The notes under the pieces are model-generated. The model saw only the letters and a program-made list of their open reading frames with translations. It did not search any database and was not told the origin of the DNA. This document shows, piece after piece, positions 58,536 to 58,723 of a DNA stretch of 58,723 nt. Source of the stretch: Xanthomonas bonasiae (GTDB lineage: Bacteria; Pseudomonadota; Gammaproteobacteria; Xanthomonadales; Xanthomonadaceae). A program made the position numbers and the translations under genes. The stretch lies in NCBI RefSeq assembly GCF_017163705.1, contig NZ_JAFIWB010000031.1, positions 1 through 58,723 of the forward strand, read 5' to 3'. Position 1 is the first letter of the stretch, and each line of letters starts with the position of its first letter.

Positions 58536-58723
58536 AGGCCTGACGGCTTCGGACAGCGTCGGGGCTGAAGCCCCTCCCACAATGCACCCAGCCGGCTCGC
58601 CGCAATTCCCTGCAGGAGCGGCTTCAGCCGCGACGAACGAAGCGGCAGGCCTGACGGCTTCGGACACAGTCGGGGCTGAAGCCCCTCCTACAGTGCACCC
58701 GACCGACTCGCCGCAAGCCCCTG
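58536..58723. repeat. Tandem direct repeat with REP-like palindromes
   Basis: A 77-base unit beginning AGGCCTGACGGCTTCGGACA (58536-58612) recurs at 58647-58723 with a 111-base period. Each copy contains a GGGGCTGAAGCCCC palindrome; between them lies GCAGGAGCGGCTTCAGCCGC (58612-58635) in the opposite orientation. This is the same repeat family as at the start of the window. The second copy reaches the window edge, so the array may continue. Confidence 0.8.

Overview
The window looks like a chromosomal segment of a Xanthomonadaceae bacterium, most likely Xanthomonas or a close relative. This is inferred from the high GC, the fused hisIE and bifunctional hisB in one his operon headed by a TrpR-type regulator, the RegB/RegA pair, and the many short palindromic REP-like elements of the type GGCTGAAGCC. 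No database search was possible, so the genus is an inference.

Layout. (1) 1-2.6 kb: REP-like repeats, an intact secreted metallophosphoesterase gene (MPE1), and the 3' end of a second, broken copy (MPE2). (2) 2.67-12.36 kb: an accessory island, all on the minus strand. It encodes GrpB-like and CCA-like nucleotidyltransferases, an ABC-2 permease, an unknown propeller-like protein, and a tightly overlapping seven-gene pathway: UbiC-like chorismate lyase, acyl-adenylating enzyme, acyl carrier protein, HemN-like radical SAM enzyme, sulfotransferase, short-chain dehydrogenase, sulfotransferase. (3) 12.84-13.10 kb: the decayed 5' end of MPE2. The island therefore sits inside MPE2. (4) 13.17-20.67 kb: the complete his operon with its TrpR-like regulator and a palindromic candidate operator. 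(5) 21-24 kb: hisS, a divergent FNR-type regulator, a group of DnaA-box-like sites and a small conserved-looking gene. (6) 24.1-29.9 kb: thrC, thrB and thrA with a Thr/Ile-rich leader peptide and attenuator-like RNA. A 690-bp structured repeat block separates thrB from thrC. (7) 30-38.6 kb: lipoprotein, tRNA-Arg(CCU), ALDH7 dehydrogenase, phosphoesterase, DUF4190 protein, methyltransferase, pyrD, murB, EamA transporter, racemase. (8) 38.7-45.4 kb: TPM-domain protein, then an HscC-type Hsp70 operon whose chaperone gene lies between two paralogous membrane J-like proteins. (9) 45.5-51.3 kb: PAP2 phosphatase, ispG, a RegB/RegA redox two-component system and a GAF-GGDEF-EAL protein. (10) 51.3-58.7 kb: SGLT-type sodium/sugar symporter, secreted GH3 glycosidase, the panD-pgi operon with an intrinsic terminator, and more REP-like repeats.

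Most of the window is housekeeping: histidine, threonine, pyrimidine, peptidoglycan, isoprenoid and pantothenate synthesis, and glycolysis. The two parts most likely to hold undescribed biology are the island, whose gene content suggests a sulfated product built from a chorismate-derived benzoate on a carrier protein, and the HscC/J-like/J-like operon. Other observations worth testing are the split MPE2, the thr leader, the structured thrB-thrC spacer, and the DnaA-box-like group beside the FNR gene.
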